A stretch of 32,217 nucleotides of DNA from Chloroflexota bacterium (lineage in GTDB: Bacteria > Chloroflexota > Dormibacteria > Dormibacterales > Dormibacteraceae), in the NCBI GenBank assembly GCA_005879675.1, contig VBJE01000040.1:1-32217 (forward strand), written 5' to 3'. How positions within the stretch are numbered: position 1 is the stretch's first letter; each line of letters opens with the position of its first letter. The notes below the pieces were generated by a model, which did no database searches, was not told the DNA's origin, and saw nothing but the letters and a program-made list of their open reading frames with translations. A program made the translations under genes and the position numbers. Shown piece after piece: positions 1-6,302 of the stretch.

Positions 1-1
1 G

Positions 2-76
2 AAGATCGTCGACAGCCGCAAGCAGGACGCGTATCGCCTCTACCAGGAGTTCCTGGACGACAAGAAAAAGGCCTGA
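2..76 (+). CDS. C-terminal tail of an unidentified protein, cut by the window edge
   Basis: An open frame enters from the left edge and ends at TGA 74-76, giving the last 24 residues of a protein. The tail is lysine-rich and charged, ending in Asp-Asp-Lys-Lys-Lys-Ala. It is too short to assign to a family. The next gene on the same strand starts 34 bp later behind its own -10-like element, so the two need not be cotranscribed. Confidence 0.5.
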   Translation, partial: KIVDSRKQDAYRLYQEFLDDKKKA

Positions 77-98
77 GGCCACGGGTGCGCGGGCGAAT

Positions 99-104
99 TA
101 GTAT
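99..104 (+). promoter_or_regulatory. -10-like element TAGTAT before a leaderless GTG start
   Basis: TAGTAT lies 6 nt before the GTG start of the cyclic-nucleotide-binding gene. Transcription usually starts about 7 nt after the -10 hexamer, which would place it on the G of the start codon. No Shine-Dalgarno sequence lies between, and no clear -35 is seen. Leaderless translation is inferred. Confidence 0.4.
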
Positions 105-110
105 TTTGCC

Positions 111-509
111 GTGAGCGAGCTCAAGGACGCCAAGCTCCTGAAGGGCATCCCGGAATCCGAGATCCGTTCCATCGAGAGGCAGGTCAAGACCGTGCGTCAT
201 CCGGCCGGCCACGAGATCGTGCTCCGGGGCGAGGGCGGCGTGGGGTTCATGATCATCACCGACGGCACCGTCACCGTGAAGACGGTCACGGGCAAGAATC
301 GCAAGCTGGGTCCCGGAGACTCTTTCGGGGAGATGGCTCTTCTCGACCAAGAGGGCCGCAGCGCGACCATCACCGCGGACACAGACGTGACCATGGCCAG
401 CATCCCGGAGTGGAACTTCAAGCCGTTCTTGAAGGAGCACCCGGAGGTCGCCTACCGGCTCCTGCAGACGATGAGCCGGCGCATCCGCCAGGCCGAGGCG
501 GACGAGTAG
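111..509 (+). CDS. Stand-alone cyclic-nucleotide-binding domain protein
   Basis: The 132-residue product is one Crp/Fnr-type cyclic-nucleotide-binding beta-roll with a short helical tail. The phosphate-binding cassette is visible as FGEMALL with E74 and R83 followed by SATI, the residues that hold the ribose and cyclic phosphate in CAP and PKA-R. Glycines that shape the roll precede it (GPGDSFGE). There is no helix-turn-helix after the domain, so it is not a complete Crp regulator. It more likely acts as a cAMP/cGMP-sensing module that touches another protein. The GTG start is supported by TAGTAT 6 nt upstream. A CHASE2 adenylyl cyclase gene lies at the other end of the window, so a ligand source exists in this genome, but a direct link is inference. 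Confidence 0.85.
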   Translation: MSELKDAKLLKGIPESEIRSIERQVKTVRHPAGHEIVLRGEGGVGFMIITDGTVTVKTVTGKNRKLGPGDSFGEMALLDQEGRSATITADTDVTMASIPEWNFKPFLKEHPEVAYRLLQTMSRRIRQAEADE

Positions 510-593
510 CGAGCCGGCTAGGCCGGCCTGAGCGCCTGCCGAGCGAGCACGAAAGCGGCCGCTCCGCCCGCGAGCGTCAGGCGGCGCTCGCGA

Positions 594-1175
594 TCAAGCG
601 GATGCTGGGCGGTAGGTCGCGATGATCACGCCCTTGGTCGTCGGCACGCTGTCGACGAGTTGCAGCGTGGCGAAAGTCCCGTTGGCGAACAGCCGCCGGC
701 CGGTCCCCAGGACGAGCGGATGGATCAGGAGCAGGTACTCGTCGATCAGGTTCCGGGGCATTAGCGAGGCGACGAGATCTCCGCTGCCGAGAATCGCGAT
801 GTTGCCGTCCGACCGCTCTTTCAGCTCCGCCACGGCATCGGCGGCGTCGCCCTTCAAGAGCGTCGAGTTCATCCAGGGCAAAGGCTCCTGGAGGGTCCGC
901 GACGCGACATATTTCTGCGTCTTGTTGAGGACTTCGGTGTAGGGATTGTCCTTGCGGTTCGGCCACACCGAATAGAAGTCGAGGTAGGTTCGCCGGCCGA
1001 GAAGGATCGAGCCCTCTCGTGCCATGCTCTTGCCCATCTCGGCGGCCATCACCTGGTCGCTGTAGGGGATCCCCCAGCCGCCGTACTCGAAGCCGCCGCG
1101 CGTGTCCTCGTCGGGTCGTCCGGGCGACTGCATCACCCCGTCGAGCGTGAGGCTGCAAACGACGCTCAGCGTCAA
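594..1175 (-). CDS. Dihydrofolate reductase-fold (RibD C-terminal-like) reductase
   Basis: The 193-residue protein matches the single-domain DHFR/RibD-C family common in Actinobacteria and Chloroflexota. It has the N-terminal strand SVVCSLTLDGVMQ, the GRRTYLDF segment typical of these proteins, a nucleotide-binding GSGDLVASL loop, and a C-terminal part with LVLGTGRRLF. Family members bind NADPH, but their substrates are mostly unknown, and nothing here shows it is the folate enzyme. The start is TTG, fused to the stop of the upstream serine hydrolase as TTGA (1172-1175), so translation is probably coupled. No ATG fits the conserved N-terminal strand better. Confidence 0.85.
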   Translation of the reverse strand: MTLSVVCSLTLDGVMQSPGRPDEDTRGGFEYGGWGIPYSDQVMAAEMGKSMAREGSILLGRRTYLDFYSVWPNRKDNPYTEVLNKTQKYVASRTLQEPLPWMNSTLLKGDAADAVAELKERSDGNIAILGSGDLVASLMPRNLIDEYLLLIHPLVLGTGRRLFANGTFATLQLVDSVPTTKGVIIATYRPASA

Positions 1176-2296
1176 TTGGCGCTTGCCATCACCAGGCCGG
1201 CGATCTCCGCCGAGGCGCTGAAGTCCTGCGTCAGGCGGTTCTTGGTCAGGGCGAAGGCGATCCCGGTCGCCGTGTCGCCGAAGGCGAAGCTACCGCCGAC
1301 ACCTCCTACGCCAAACGACGTCGCGGGGTCCTGCGGCGGCCGGCCGGGCACCCCGATCGCATATCCCAGCCCCCAGGTCGTGGGCATTCCGAAAATCTCG
1401 TCGACCCCGCTCACCGGCGCGGTCGTCGCCTCGCGCAGGCGGGCCGGTGAGATGAGCCGAACACCGTCGACCTCGCCGAGCAAGGCGGCGTACATGCGCG
1501 CGATCGCGCGGGCGGACGTCTTGCCTCCGGCCGGGATGTCCGCCGCCAACGTGTCCGGTCGATTGCCGAACGCCGCGTTGGGCATCAGGGACATCGGCGC
1601 GGCCTTGAACATCGGCAGGTCGGGCGGCATTGGCGGCATCTGGAAGTCGGGTGGCATCGGCGCGTCCTCGAGCACCGCCAACCGGGGATGCTCGGCGCGC
1701 GGCATGCCGAAGTACAGCTCCTTGGCGATGCCCAGCGGCTCCGTCACCTCAGCGCGCAAGACCTGCGCCAGCGGCTTGCCGGCGGCGAGCCGGACGATCC
1801 CGCCGGCGATGTAGCCGAACGTATAGGCGTGGTAGCCGATCTTGGTCCCCGGTTCCCACCAGAGCTCTGCGTCGGCGACCGCCGCGCACATCTTGTGCCA
1901 GTTGCAGAGGTCTTCGATCGTCGTCGTCAACGGGATGCCCGGTACGCCGGCCGTGTGGTTGAGGACGTGGCGGATCGTGACGCCCTGCTTGCCGTGGGCG
2001 CCGAACTCGGGCCAGATCTCGGCCACCGGGGTCTCGTAGCCGAACGCCCCGCGCTCGGCCAGCATGTGCACCAGGGTCGAGAGCGCCGCCTTGCAGACCG
2101 AGTAGCAGTAGAACGGGGTCTCAGACGCGACCTTCCGTCCCGTGCTGGGATCGGCGACGCCGGCCACGGCGTCCACGATCTGGACACCATGGCGGTAGAC
2201 CGCGACCTGGAGGCCGCGCTCGCGGCCGGATTCGACCATCTCGTCGAGGGCGTTCTGGACCTGCGCCTGGAGATTGACCGTCTTTGTCTTGCTCAT
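1172..2296 (-). CDS. Class C beta-lactamase-like serine hydrolase (EstB type)
   Basis: The 374-residue protein belongs to the beta-lactamase/esterase family (COG1680, EstB-like). The nucleophile motif S-x-x-K is S66-V-C-K69. The second motif reads Y155-H-A where beta-lactamases have Y-x-N, as is usual for esterase members. Near residue 330 a GGVGGS stretch takes the place of the K/H-T-G motif. No signal peptide is evident, which points to a cytoplasmic esterase or amide hydrolase rather than a periplasmic antibiotic-degrading enzyme. It starts with ATG and is the first gene of a two-gene minus operon with the DHFR-fold reductase. Substrate unknown. Confidence 0.85.
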   Translation of the reverse strand: MSKTKTVNLQAQVQNALDEMVESGRERGLQVAVYRHGVQIVDAVAGVADPSTGRKVASETPFYCYSVCKAALSTLVHMLAERGAFGYETPVAEIWPEFGAHGKQGVTIRHVLNHTAGVPGIPLTTTIEDLCNWHKMCAAVADAELWWEPGTKIGYHAYTFGYIAGGIVRLAAGKPLAQVLRAEVTEPLGIAKELYFGMPRAEHPRLAVLEDAPMPPDFQMPPMPPDLPMFKAAPMSLMPNAAFGNRPDTLAADIPAGGKTSARAIARMYAALLGEVDGVRLISPARLREATTAPVSGVDEIFGMPTTWGLGYAIGVPGRPPQDPATSFGVGGVGGSFAFGDTATGIAFALTKNRLTQDFSASAEIAGLVMASAN

Positions 2297-2342
2297 GTCT
2301 GTTCAGACCAGTCCCGTGGCCAAAACTAATCGTTCCCCGGGC

Positions 2343-2373
2343 AAAAAGAAGGCCGGGCTCGATCAAGCCCGGC
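2343..2373 (-). terminator. Rho-independent terminator of the 2392-2706 gene
   Basis: A perfect 8-bp GC-rich stem (2352-2359 with 2366-2373) closes a 6-nt loop. On the minus strand it is followed by CTTCTTTTTG. It sits 18 bp past the stop of the 104-residue gene and before the serine hydrolase start, so it separates the two transcription units. Confidence 0.85.
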
Positions 2374-2391
2374 CCGGGTTGGCGGACCTGC

Positions 2392-2706
2392 CTACTCGTC
2401 CTCGATCTGGTTGTACATGAGGCTGTCCTGGATCTCGTACAGAGCGTCCATCGCCTCCATGACCGAGGCCGGCTTGGCCTGCGCCAGCACGGTGACCTCC
2501 GGCGACTCCTCGATCACCTTGTTGATGGCGACCGAGAGCACCGGCGGCATCTGCCGCTGGTCGGCCAGGTTCAACATCTCGAGCTCGTTGAGGAGCTTGT
2601 CGATGTAGTGCATCTTGTTCCGGCGGGCGTACTTGGCCCGCTGGATCCGGCGCTCCCGAGCGGTCATGTGCTCGATGGCCCGGCTCGCCTGCTTGATCAT
2701 GGGCAT
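2392..2706 (-). CDS. Conserved-looking hypothetical protein, 104 residues
   Basis: I do not recognise this protein. The N-terminal third is very basic (MTARERRIQRAKYARRNKM), the middle is helical and leucine-rich (DKLLNELEMLNL), and the C-terminus is acidic (MYNQIEDE). There is no membrane segment, cysteine cluster or catalytic motif. The basic-then-helical make-up could suit a nucleic-acid-binding or ribosome-associated protein, but that is a guess. It is a real gene by context: a consensus-like promoter lies upstream, a GGAGGAG ribosome site precedes the ATG, and a terminator follows it. As a monocistronic gene with the best promoter in the window, it is probably well expressed. Confidence 0.8.
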   Translation of the reverse strand: MPMIKQASRAIEHMTARERRIQRAKYARRNKMHYIDKLLNELEMLNLADQRQMPPVLSVAINKVIEESPEVTVLAQAKPASVMEAMDALYEIQDSLMYNQIEDE

Positions 2707-2728
2707 TCCCTCTATCTCCTCCGCTAGC

Positions 2729-2756
2729 AGTTTACGGGGCAGGAAAGATTTGTCAA
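2729..2756 (-). promoter_or_regulatory. Sigma-70-type promoter of the 2392-2706 gene
   Basis: On the minus strand TTGACA (2756-2751, perfect -35) is followed after 16 bp by TAAACT (2734-2729, 4 of 6 matches to the -10 consensus). A purine-rich GGAGGAG lies between it and the ATG at 2706. This is the only strong two-box promoter I found in the window. Confidence 0.75.
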
Positions 2757-2769
2757 GGACACCCTGTAA

Positions 2770-2781
2770 TAAATCGATTTA
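2770..2781. promoter_or_regulatory. 12-bp perfect palindrome TAAATCGATTTA, candidate operator
   Basis: The palindrome lies 21 bp before the GTG start of the SufR-like regulator and about 14 bp upstream of the -35 of the divergent small gene. It overlaps an AT-rich TAATAA (2767-2772) that could be the -10 of the regulator. The placement fits autoregulation by a dimeric winged-helix protein, which is inferred. Confidence 0.4.
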
Positions 2782-2802
2782 GCCCTTCGGGCCTGTGCTA
2801 GA

Positions 2803-3462
2803 GTGGCCCGCAAGCGACCGGATGTGGGGCTCATGATCGCCGGCCGTTCGACCCGCATGGAAGTCCTCGAGCTGCTTCGGCGCAAGGGCCGATCCAGCGC
2901 GGAAACGATCGCCAGCGATCTCGGCGTCACCCCCAACGCCGTCCGCCAGCACCTGACCAACCTGGAGCGGGACGGGCTGGTCGTGAGCCACCCCGAGCGA
3001 AGCGGACGCGGGCGGCCGTCCCTGCTCTTCGCCCTGACCGAACGCGCCGACTCGGTCTTCCCCAAGCGCTATGGGCAGCTGGCGACCATGGTCCTCCAGG
3101 AGGTCCAGGAGATGGGCGGGCCCGAGGCGCTGGACGAGGTTTTCGCCCGGGTCGCCGCCCGGCACGCGACGGCAATCGAGGGCGACCTGATCGGGCTCGA
3201 CTTCGAGGCGAAGCTCGACCGCGTGGTGAGGTGGATCGGCCGGGCCGGCACCCTGGTCGAGCAGACCGAGGGCCCGGAGGGCATCCAGGTGACGATCCAC
3301 AACTGTCCCTTCCGCAACACCGCCCTCAAGTTCCCGCAGGTCTGCACGATCACGCCCCAGCTCATCTCGCGGCTGACGGGCGCGGCCATCTCGCAGTCGG
3401 ACTCCATCCATCGCCGCGATCCTTACTGCTCCTTTGTCGTCCAGCGACCTACCGACTCTTAG
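2803..3462 (+). CDS. SufR-like winged-helix regulator with cysteine-rich C-terminal domain
   Basis: The 219-residue protein has an ArsR/MarR-like winged helix at about residues 12-80 (recognition region SDLGVTPNAVRQHLTNLERDG) and a C-terminal sensor domain of the COG2345 type. Three cysteines, C168, C181 and C209, are spaced x12 and x27. In the Fe-S regulator SufR the pattern, as I recall it, is C-x12-C-x13-C-x14-C. Here the third position holds Ala195, so the likely cluster ligands are three. SufR represses Fe-S assembly genes when it carries a 4Fe-4S cluster. No suf genes lie here. Instead the gene overlaps an NAD(P)H-hydrate epimerase gene by 29 bp. The start is GTG 2803; an in-frame ATG at 2833 is possible. 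Confidence 0.8.
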   Translation: MARKRPDVGLMIAGRSTRMEVLELLRRKGRSSAETIASDLGVTPNAVRQHLTNLERDGLVVSHPERSGRGRPSLLFALTERADSVFPKRYGQLATMVLQEVQEMGGPEALDEVFARVAARHATAIEGDLIGLDFEAKLDRVVRWIGRAGTLVEQTEGPEGIQVTIHNCPFRNTALKFPQVCTITPQLISRLTGAAISQSDSIHRRDPYCSFVVQRPTDS

Positions 3463-4099
3463 CAGCTCCCAGGTCAAGCAGGTCGACGCCCTGGCCGAGG
3501 AGCGCTTCGGCATCCCGGTCGAGTGGCTGATGGAGGCGGCGGGCTGGCAGGTCGCCAGGCTTGTGGAAAGTCGAGCCGCTGTCCTCTGCGGCGTCGGCAA
3601 CAACGCGGGCGATGGGCTCGCGGCGGCCAGGCACCTGCACCGCTGGGGCCGGCTCGCGTCGGTCTCATGTCTCGACGCCGCCAGGCTCCGTGGTCCAGCG
3701 GCTCGCGAGCTCCAGGCGCTGCGCGGCGCCGGGATCGAGGTCGAGGATGATCTCCGGCTCGACGGCGCCGAGGTCATCGTCGACGCGATCTTCGGCACCG
3801 GCCTGTCGCGCGCGCCCGAGGGCCGTTTCGCGGAGTGGATCGAGGCGATCAACGCCTCGGGGAAGACGGTGTTCTCGGTGGACGTCCCCTCGGGTCTCGA
3901 CGCGGAGACCGGCGTCGCCTACGCTCCAACTGTGAGGGCCGACGTCACGATCGCCTTGGGGCTGCCGAAGCCCGGCCTGTCGATGCTCCCTGGGCGAGTC
4001 ATCGTCGCCGACATCGGCGTGCCCCTGGAGGCGTACGTGGGAGCCGGCGTGGTGGTGCCGCCGGACATGTTCGCCCGCGGGGACGTCGTCCGCCTTTGA
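3434..4099 (+). CDS. nnrE: NAD(P)H-hydrate epimerase (YjeF N-terminal domain)
   Basis: This enzyme interconverts R and S forms of hydrated NADH and NADPH so that they can be repaired. The 221-residue protein is a stand-alone YjeF_N domain. It shows the phosphate loop GVGNNAGDG (about 53-61, with Ala where Gly is usual), the catalytic region VDAIFGTGL (D117) and VDVPSGLDAETG (about 149-160). The partner dehydratase domain (NnrD), often fused behind it, is absent from the protein and the window. The only start giving the family's N-terminus (SSSQVKQVDALAEERFG) is TTG 3434, inside the end of the regulator gene. This 29-bp overlap points to coupled translation. The stop overlaps the next start as TTGA. 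Confidence 0.88.
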   Translation: MSSSDLPTLSSSQVKQVDALAEERFGIPVEWLMEAAGWQVARLVESRAAVLCGVGNNAGDGLAAARHLHRWGRLASVSCLDAARLRGPAARELQALRGAGIEVEDDLRLDGAEVIVDAIFGTGLSRAPEGRFAEWIEAINASGKTVFSVDVPSGLDAETGVAYAPTVRADVTIALGLPKPGLSMLPGRVIVADIGVPLEAYVGAGVVVPPDMFARGDVVRL

Positions 4100-5061
4100 C
4101 CCGCGAGGTCGTCTGGGACCACGGCGTCGCGCTGCCGGGCCACCGCCTCTGGCTCGACCCACTCGTGGTCCGCAACTTCGCGTTCATATCCCACGCTCAC
4201 ACCGACCACGCCCGCAGGCATAAGGAGGCGCTGCTCACGCCCCAGACCCTGGCCCTGATTCCGCCCGAACGCCGACCGCGTGGCTGGCGGATGCTGGGAT
4301 TCGGCGAGACCATGCGCCGCGGCGACGGCACGGTGACGCTATATCCGGCCGGACACATGCTCGGCTCGGCGCAGCTGCACTTCCAGCACGACGGCTGGTC
4401 GGTCCTCTACACGGGAGACATCAAGCTCCGGCAGCCAGGTCGAGTGGAGACACCGGTGCCGAGCGCCGACGTCCTGATCATGGAGACGACCTACGGCCGC
4501 CCGCACTTCCGCTTTGGCGACCCCGACGAGACGCTGGAGCTCATCGCCCGGTGGTGCCGGCGCGCCCTGGACAGTCGCGTGACCCCGGTTCTGCTCTGCC
4601 ACGCGCTCGGCAAGACCGAGGAGATGATGCTCGCGCTCGCGCAGTACGGGTTCGCGTTCGCCCTGGAAAAACGCTGCGTGCCCTGCGCACGGCAGTACGC
4701 GATGGCCGGGCGCTCGCTGCCGGACTGGATCGAGCTCGATGGCGAGCCTGTCAACGACCGCGTCGTCATCGCGCCGCCGGTGGGCAAGGACGATGTCCGC
4801 CGGCTTGGCCGGTACCGGACGGCCTTGATCTCTGGTTGGGCGAAGGACCCGGACTTCGCCCGCCTGTTCGGCGCCGACGCAACCTTCGACCTGTCCGACC
4901 ATTGCGACTTCGACGAGCTGATGGAGGTGGTCGAACGCTCGGGCGCGAAGCAGGTCTACACCGTGCATGGCTTTACCGAGGATTTCGCCCGCTCCCTGCG
5001 CCGCAAGGGCGTCAAGGCCTGGGCCCTAGAGGCGAACGAGCAGCTCGCTCTCGCCCTGTAG
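4096..5061 (+). CDS. Beta-CASP-like metallo-beta-lactamase nuclease (ligase-associated exonuclease-like)
   Basis: The 321-residue protein resembles the COG1236 mRNA-3'-end-processing/exonuclease group, especially the 'ligase-associated DNA exonuclease' family. Metal ligands are in place: H33-x-H35-x-D37-H38, H87 (PAGHMLGSA) and D108 (YTGDIK). E130-T-T-Y-G follows, then the beta-CASP-side motifs SDHCDFDEL (H269) and YTVHGF (H291). These proteins usually sit beside an ATP-dependent DNA ligase, and one begins 1.2 kb downstream at 6303. The chosen start is TTG 4096, which shares TTGA with the epimerase stop. An upstream extension to 3835 is open but only overlaps the epimerase. Its 3' end overlaps the convergent membrane-protein gene by 36 bp. 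Confidence 0.85.
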   Translation: MTREVVWDHGVALPGHRLWLDPLVVRNFAFISHAHTDHARRHKEALLTPQTLALIPPERRPRGWRMLGFGETMRRGDGTVTLYPAGHMLGSAQLHFQHDGWSVLYTGDIKLRQPGRVETPVPSADVLIMETTYGRPHFRFGDPDETLELIARWCRRALDSRVTPVLLCHALGKTEEMMLALAQYGFAFALEKRCVPCARQYAMAGRSLPDWIELDGEPVNDRVVIAPPVGKDDVRRLGRYRTALISGWAKDPDFARLFGADATFDLSDHCDFDELMEVVERSGAKQVYTVHGFTEDFARSLRRKGVKAWALEANEQLALAL

Positions 5062-5781
5062 TTCCGGCGCCTGTGGCGGCTTCCTGACGGCGAGCCTGAC
5101 CAGCAGCAGCAAGAACCCGCCCGTGATCCCGCCGTAGATCAATCCGACGATCGCGCTGCCCACGACGGCCTGGACGAGCATGTTCATACCGGACAGGTTT
5201 CCCGGGATCAGGCCGACGAGAAAAATCGCACCGAGCACGACGCCCATGGCCACGAGCCACAGCGGAACAGCGGATCGACGGCCAAGCATGTCCGCAAGCA
5301 CCAGGCCCTGACCAAGGCTGAGGATCGCCCAGAAACCAAAGCCGATGACGGCCGGCATCTGATCTCTGAACCAGTAGATGGCGACGAAGTCTTCGACCAC
5401 GAACAGGGCCACCGAGGTCGGTATCCAGGCGGTGGCGGCGGCCGACCGATAGTTCAGCACCACGCGCAGCACGACGTACTGAAGTGAGGTGATGGCCAGG
5501 GCAGTCAGAGCATTAGCGGCGAGCTCAAGGTCGTCGCTGGACGGCGGCACGTCGATGGTGCGAAGCAGACCCCACAGGGCGTCAAGGCCGGTGACCAGCG
5601 CGAGGGCAAGCATCACGCCGAAGATCGCGGCAAACGTCCATGCGCACCACAAGAACAGCCCGCCGTGACGGCGGCGAGCCGCGTCTAGCGCAGCGCCCAG
5701 CCCGACCGGAGCACCGCCCGACGCAGGTCGTGGTCGCCGGCGGCCGCGTCGCTGAGCTTTGTCAGCAATAGGTCGACCCAC
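5026..5781 (-). CDS. Polytopic membrane protein of unknown function
   Basis: I do not recognise the family. After a basic N-terminus the protein has six or so hydrophobic segments, beginning near residue 41 (LFLWCAWTFAAIFGV) and ending with a glycine-rich pair (GMNMLVQAVVGSAIVGLIYG, then GGFLLLLVRLAV). The start is uncertain. GTG 5781 gives 251 residues but overlaps the upstream zinc-ribbon gene by 97 bp, and its first 30 residues look like an out-of-frame copy of that gene. TTG 5652 gives 208 residues and begins at the first membrane segment. It is the last of three minus genes, and the first two encode small cysteine proteins. Confidence 0.7.
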   Translation of the reverse strand: MGRPIADKAQRRGRRRPRPASGGAPVGLGAALDAARRRHGGLFLWCAWTFAAIFGVMLALALVTGLDALWGLLRTIDVPPSSDDLELAANALTALAITSLQYVVLRVVLNYRSAAATAWIPTSVALFVVEDFVAIYWFRDQMPAVIGFGFWAILSLGQGLVLADMLGRRSAVPLWLVAMGVVLGAIFLVGLIPGNLSGMNMLVQAVVGSAIVGLIYGGITGGFLLLLVRLAVRKPPQAPELQGESELLVRL

Positions 5782-6041
5782 GCCGCCAGCTCGACGGCCG
5801 GCGCGAGCTCGAGGACTTCGTTCTTGACCCGGGCGCGAAAGCTGCGCCCGTCGACCTCGATCGCCAGCTCGGTGATCGGCCCGCGGTTCAGGTGGCCGCG
5901 CTTGGCCTGCGCGATGGGCAGGCGCTCGACCAGGTAGTCGAGAAGCTCGTCAGGCTGATCGTGCTCGACGAGGGGCGCGTGGCAGAAGACGCACGCGTCG
6001 TCGATGGGCAAAGCAGGGGCGGAACAGACTGTGCAATTCAT
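5685..6041 (-). CDS. Small zinc-ribbon-like hypothetical protein
   Basis: The 118-residue protein opens with C3-x-x-C6 and C17-x-x-C20, a pattern typical of a zinc ribbon (MNCTVCSAP, then ACVFCHAPL). The rest is a small soluble domain with no familiar motif. An ELAPAVELAAWVDLLL helix lies near residues 77-92. I cannot name a function; zinc ribbons of this kind often mediate protein contacts. It lies 27 bp after the 70-residue cysteine protein and overlaps or abuts the membrane protein, so the three look like one operon. ATG start. Confidence 0.72.
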   Translation of the reverse strand: MNCTVCSAPALPIDDACVFCHAPLVEHDQPDELLDYLVERLPIAQAKRGHLNRGPITELAIEVDGRSFRARVKNEVLELAPAVELAAWVDLLLTKLSDAAAGDHDLRRAVLRSGWALR

Positions 6042-6068
6042 TGGTATGGCGGGTACCAGGGCGGTTAT

Positions 6069-6281
6069 TCAGTCGGTGTAGCGGGTAATTGTGCGGTCTT
6101 CGCGCCGTTTTTCAGCCTGGTATAACGGGCAATCCTCGAAATTCCGTACGCAGATGGGTGGGCTGTCAGCAAGCGTGTACTTACGCTTGGAGCGGTGGTC
6201 GACGTGGCAGTCGAACCGATAGATGCGCAGGGGACCACGGGTGTCCTTCACCAGTTCCTCGAGATACGGGCACCTTCGCAT
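6069..6281 (-). CDS. 70-residue Cys4 protein of the C-P-Y-L ... C-P-L-Y type
   Basis: Four cysteines frame the protein: C4 in CPYL, C25, C44 in PPICVRNF and C51 in CPLY. Similar short modules with CPYL at the start and a C-x(n)-CP-x-Y end occur, from memory, in Chloroflexota and Actinobacteria, often fused to LysM or other domains. The cysteines probably bind zinc or an Fe-S cluster. Function unknown. It starts with ATG 6281, 8 nt from a -10-like TATCGT, and is divergent from the DNA ligase gene with only 21 bp between the two start codons. Confidence 0.7.
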   Translation of the reverse strand: MRRCPYLEELVKDTRGPLRIYRFDCHVDHRSKRKYTLADSPPICVRNFEDCPLYQAEKRREDRTITRYTD

Positions 6282-6288
6282 CCCGACT

Positions 6289-6295
6289 TACGATA
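6289..6295. promoter_or_regulatory. Two-way -10 element TACGATA between the Cys4 gene and DNA ligase
   Basis: The heptamer reads TACGAT on the plus strand and TATCGT on the minus strand. Each hexamer ends exactly 8 nt before a start codon: TTG 6303 on plus and ATG 6281 on minus. The leader would be at most 1-2 nt in both directions. The same heptamer lies in the 21-bp gap at 20540-20560. Confidence 0.5.
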
Positions 6296-6302
6296 GGTCA
6301 CC

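Noticed and set aside
510..593. Inverted repeat after the cyclic-nucleotide-binding gene as a terminator
   Set aside because: GCCGG/CCGGC can pair but no T-run follows on either strand; common by chance at this GC content.
3835..5061. Long 408-residue reading of the beta-CASP-like nuclease gene
   Set aside because: The first 87 codons run through the epimerase gene in another frame and have shadow composition. The conserved protein starts at TTG 4096.
2803..5061. Suf-type Fe-S assembly operon, suggested by the SufR-like regulator
   Set aside because: No sufB, C, D, S or U homologue is encoded here; the partners are an NAD(P)H-hydrate epimerase and a nuclease.
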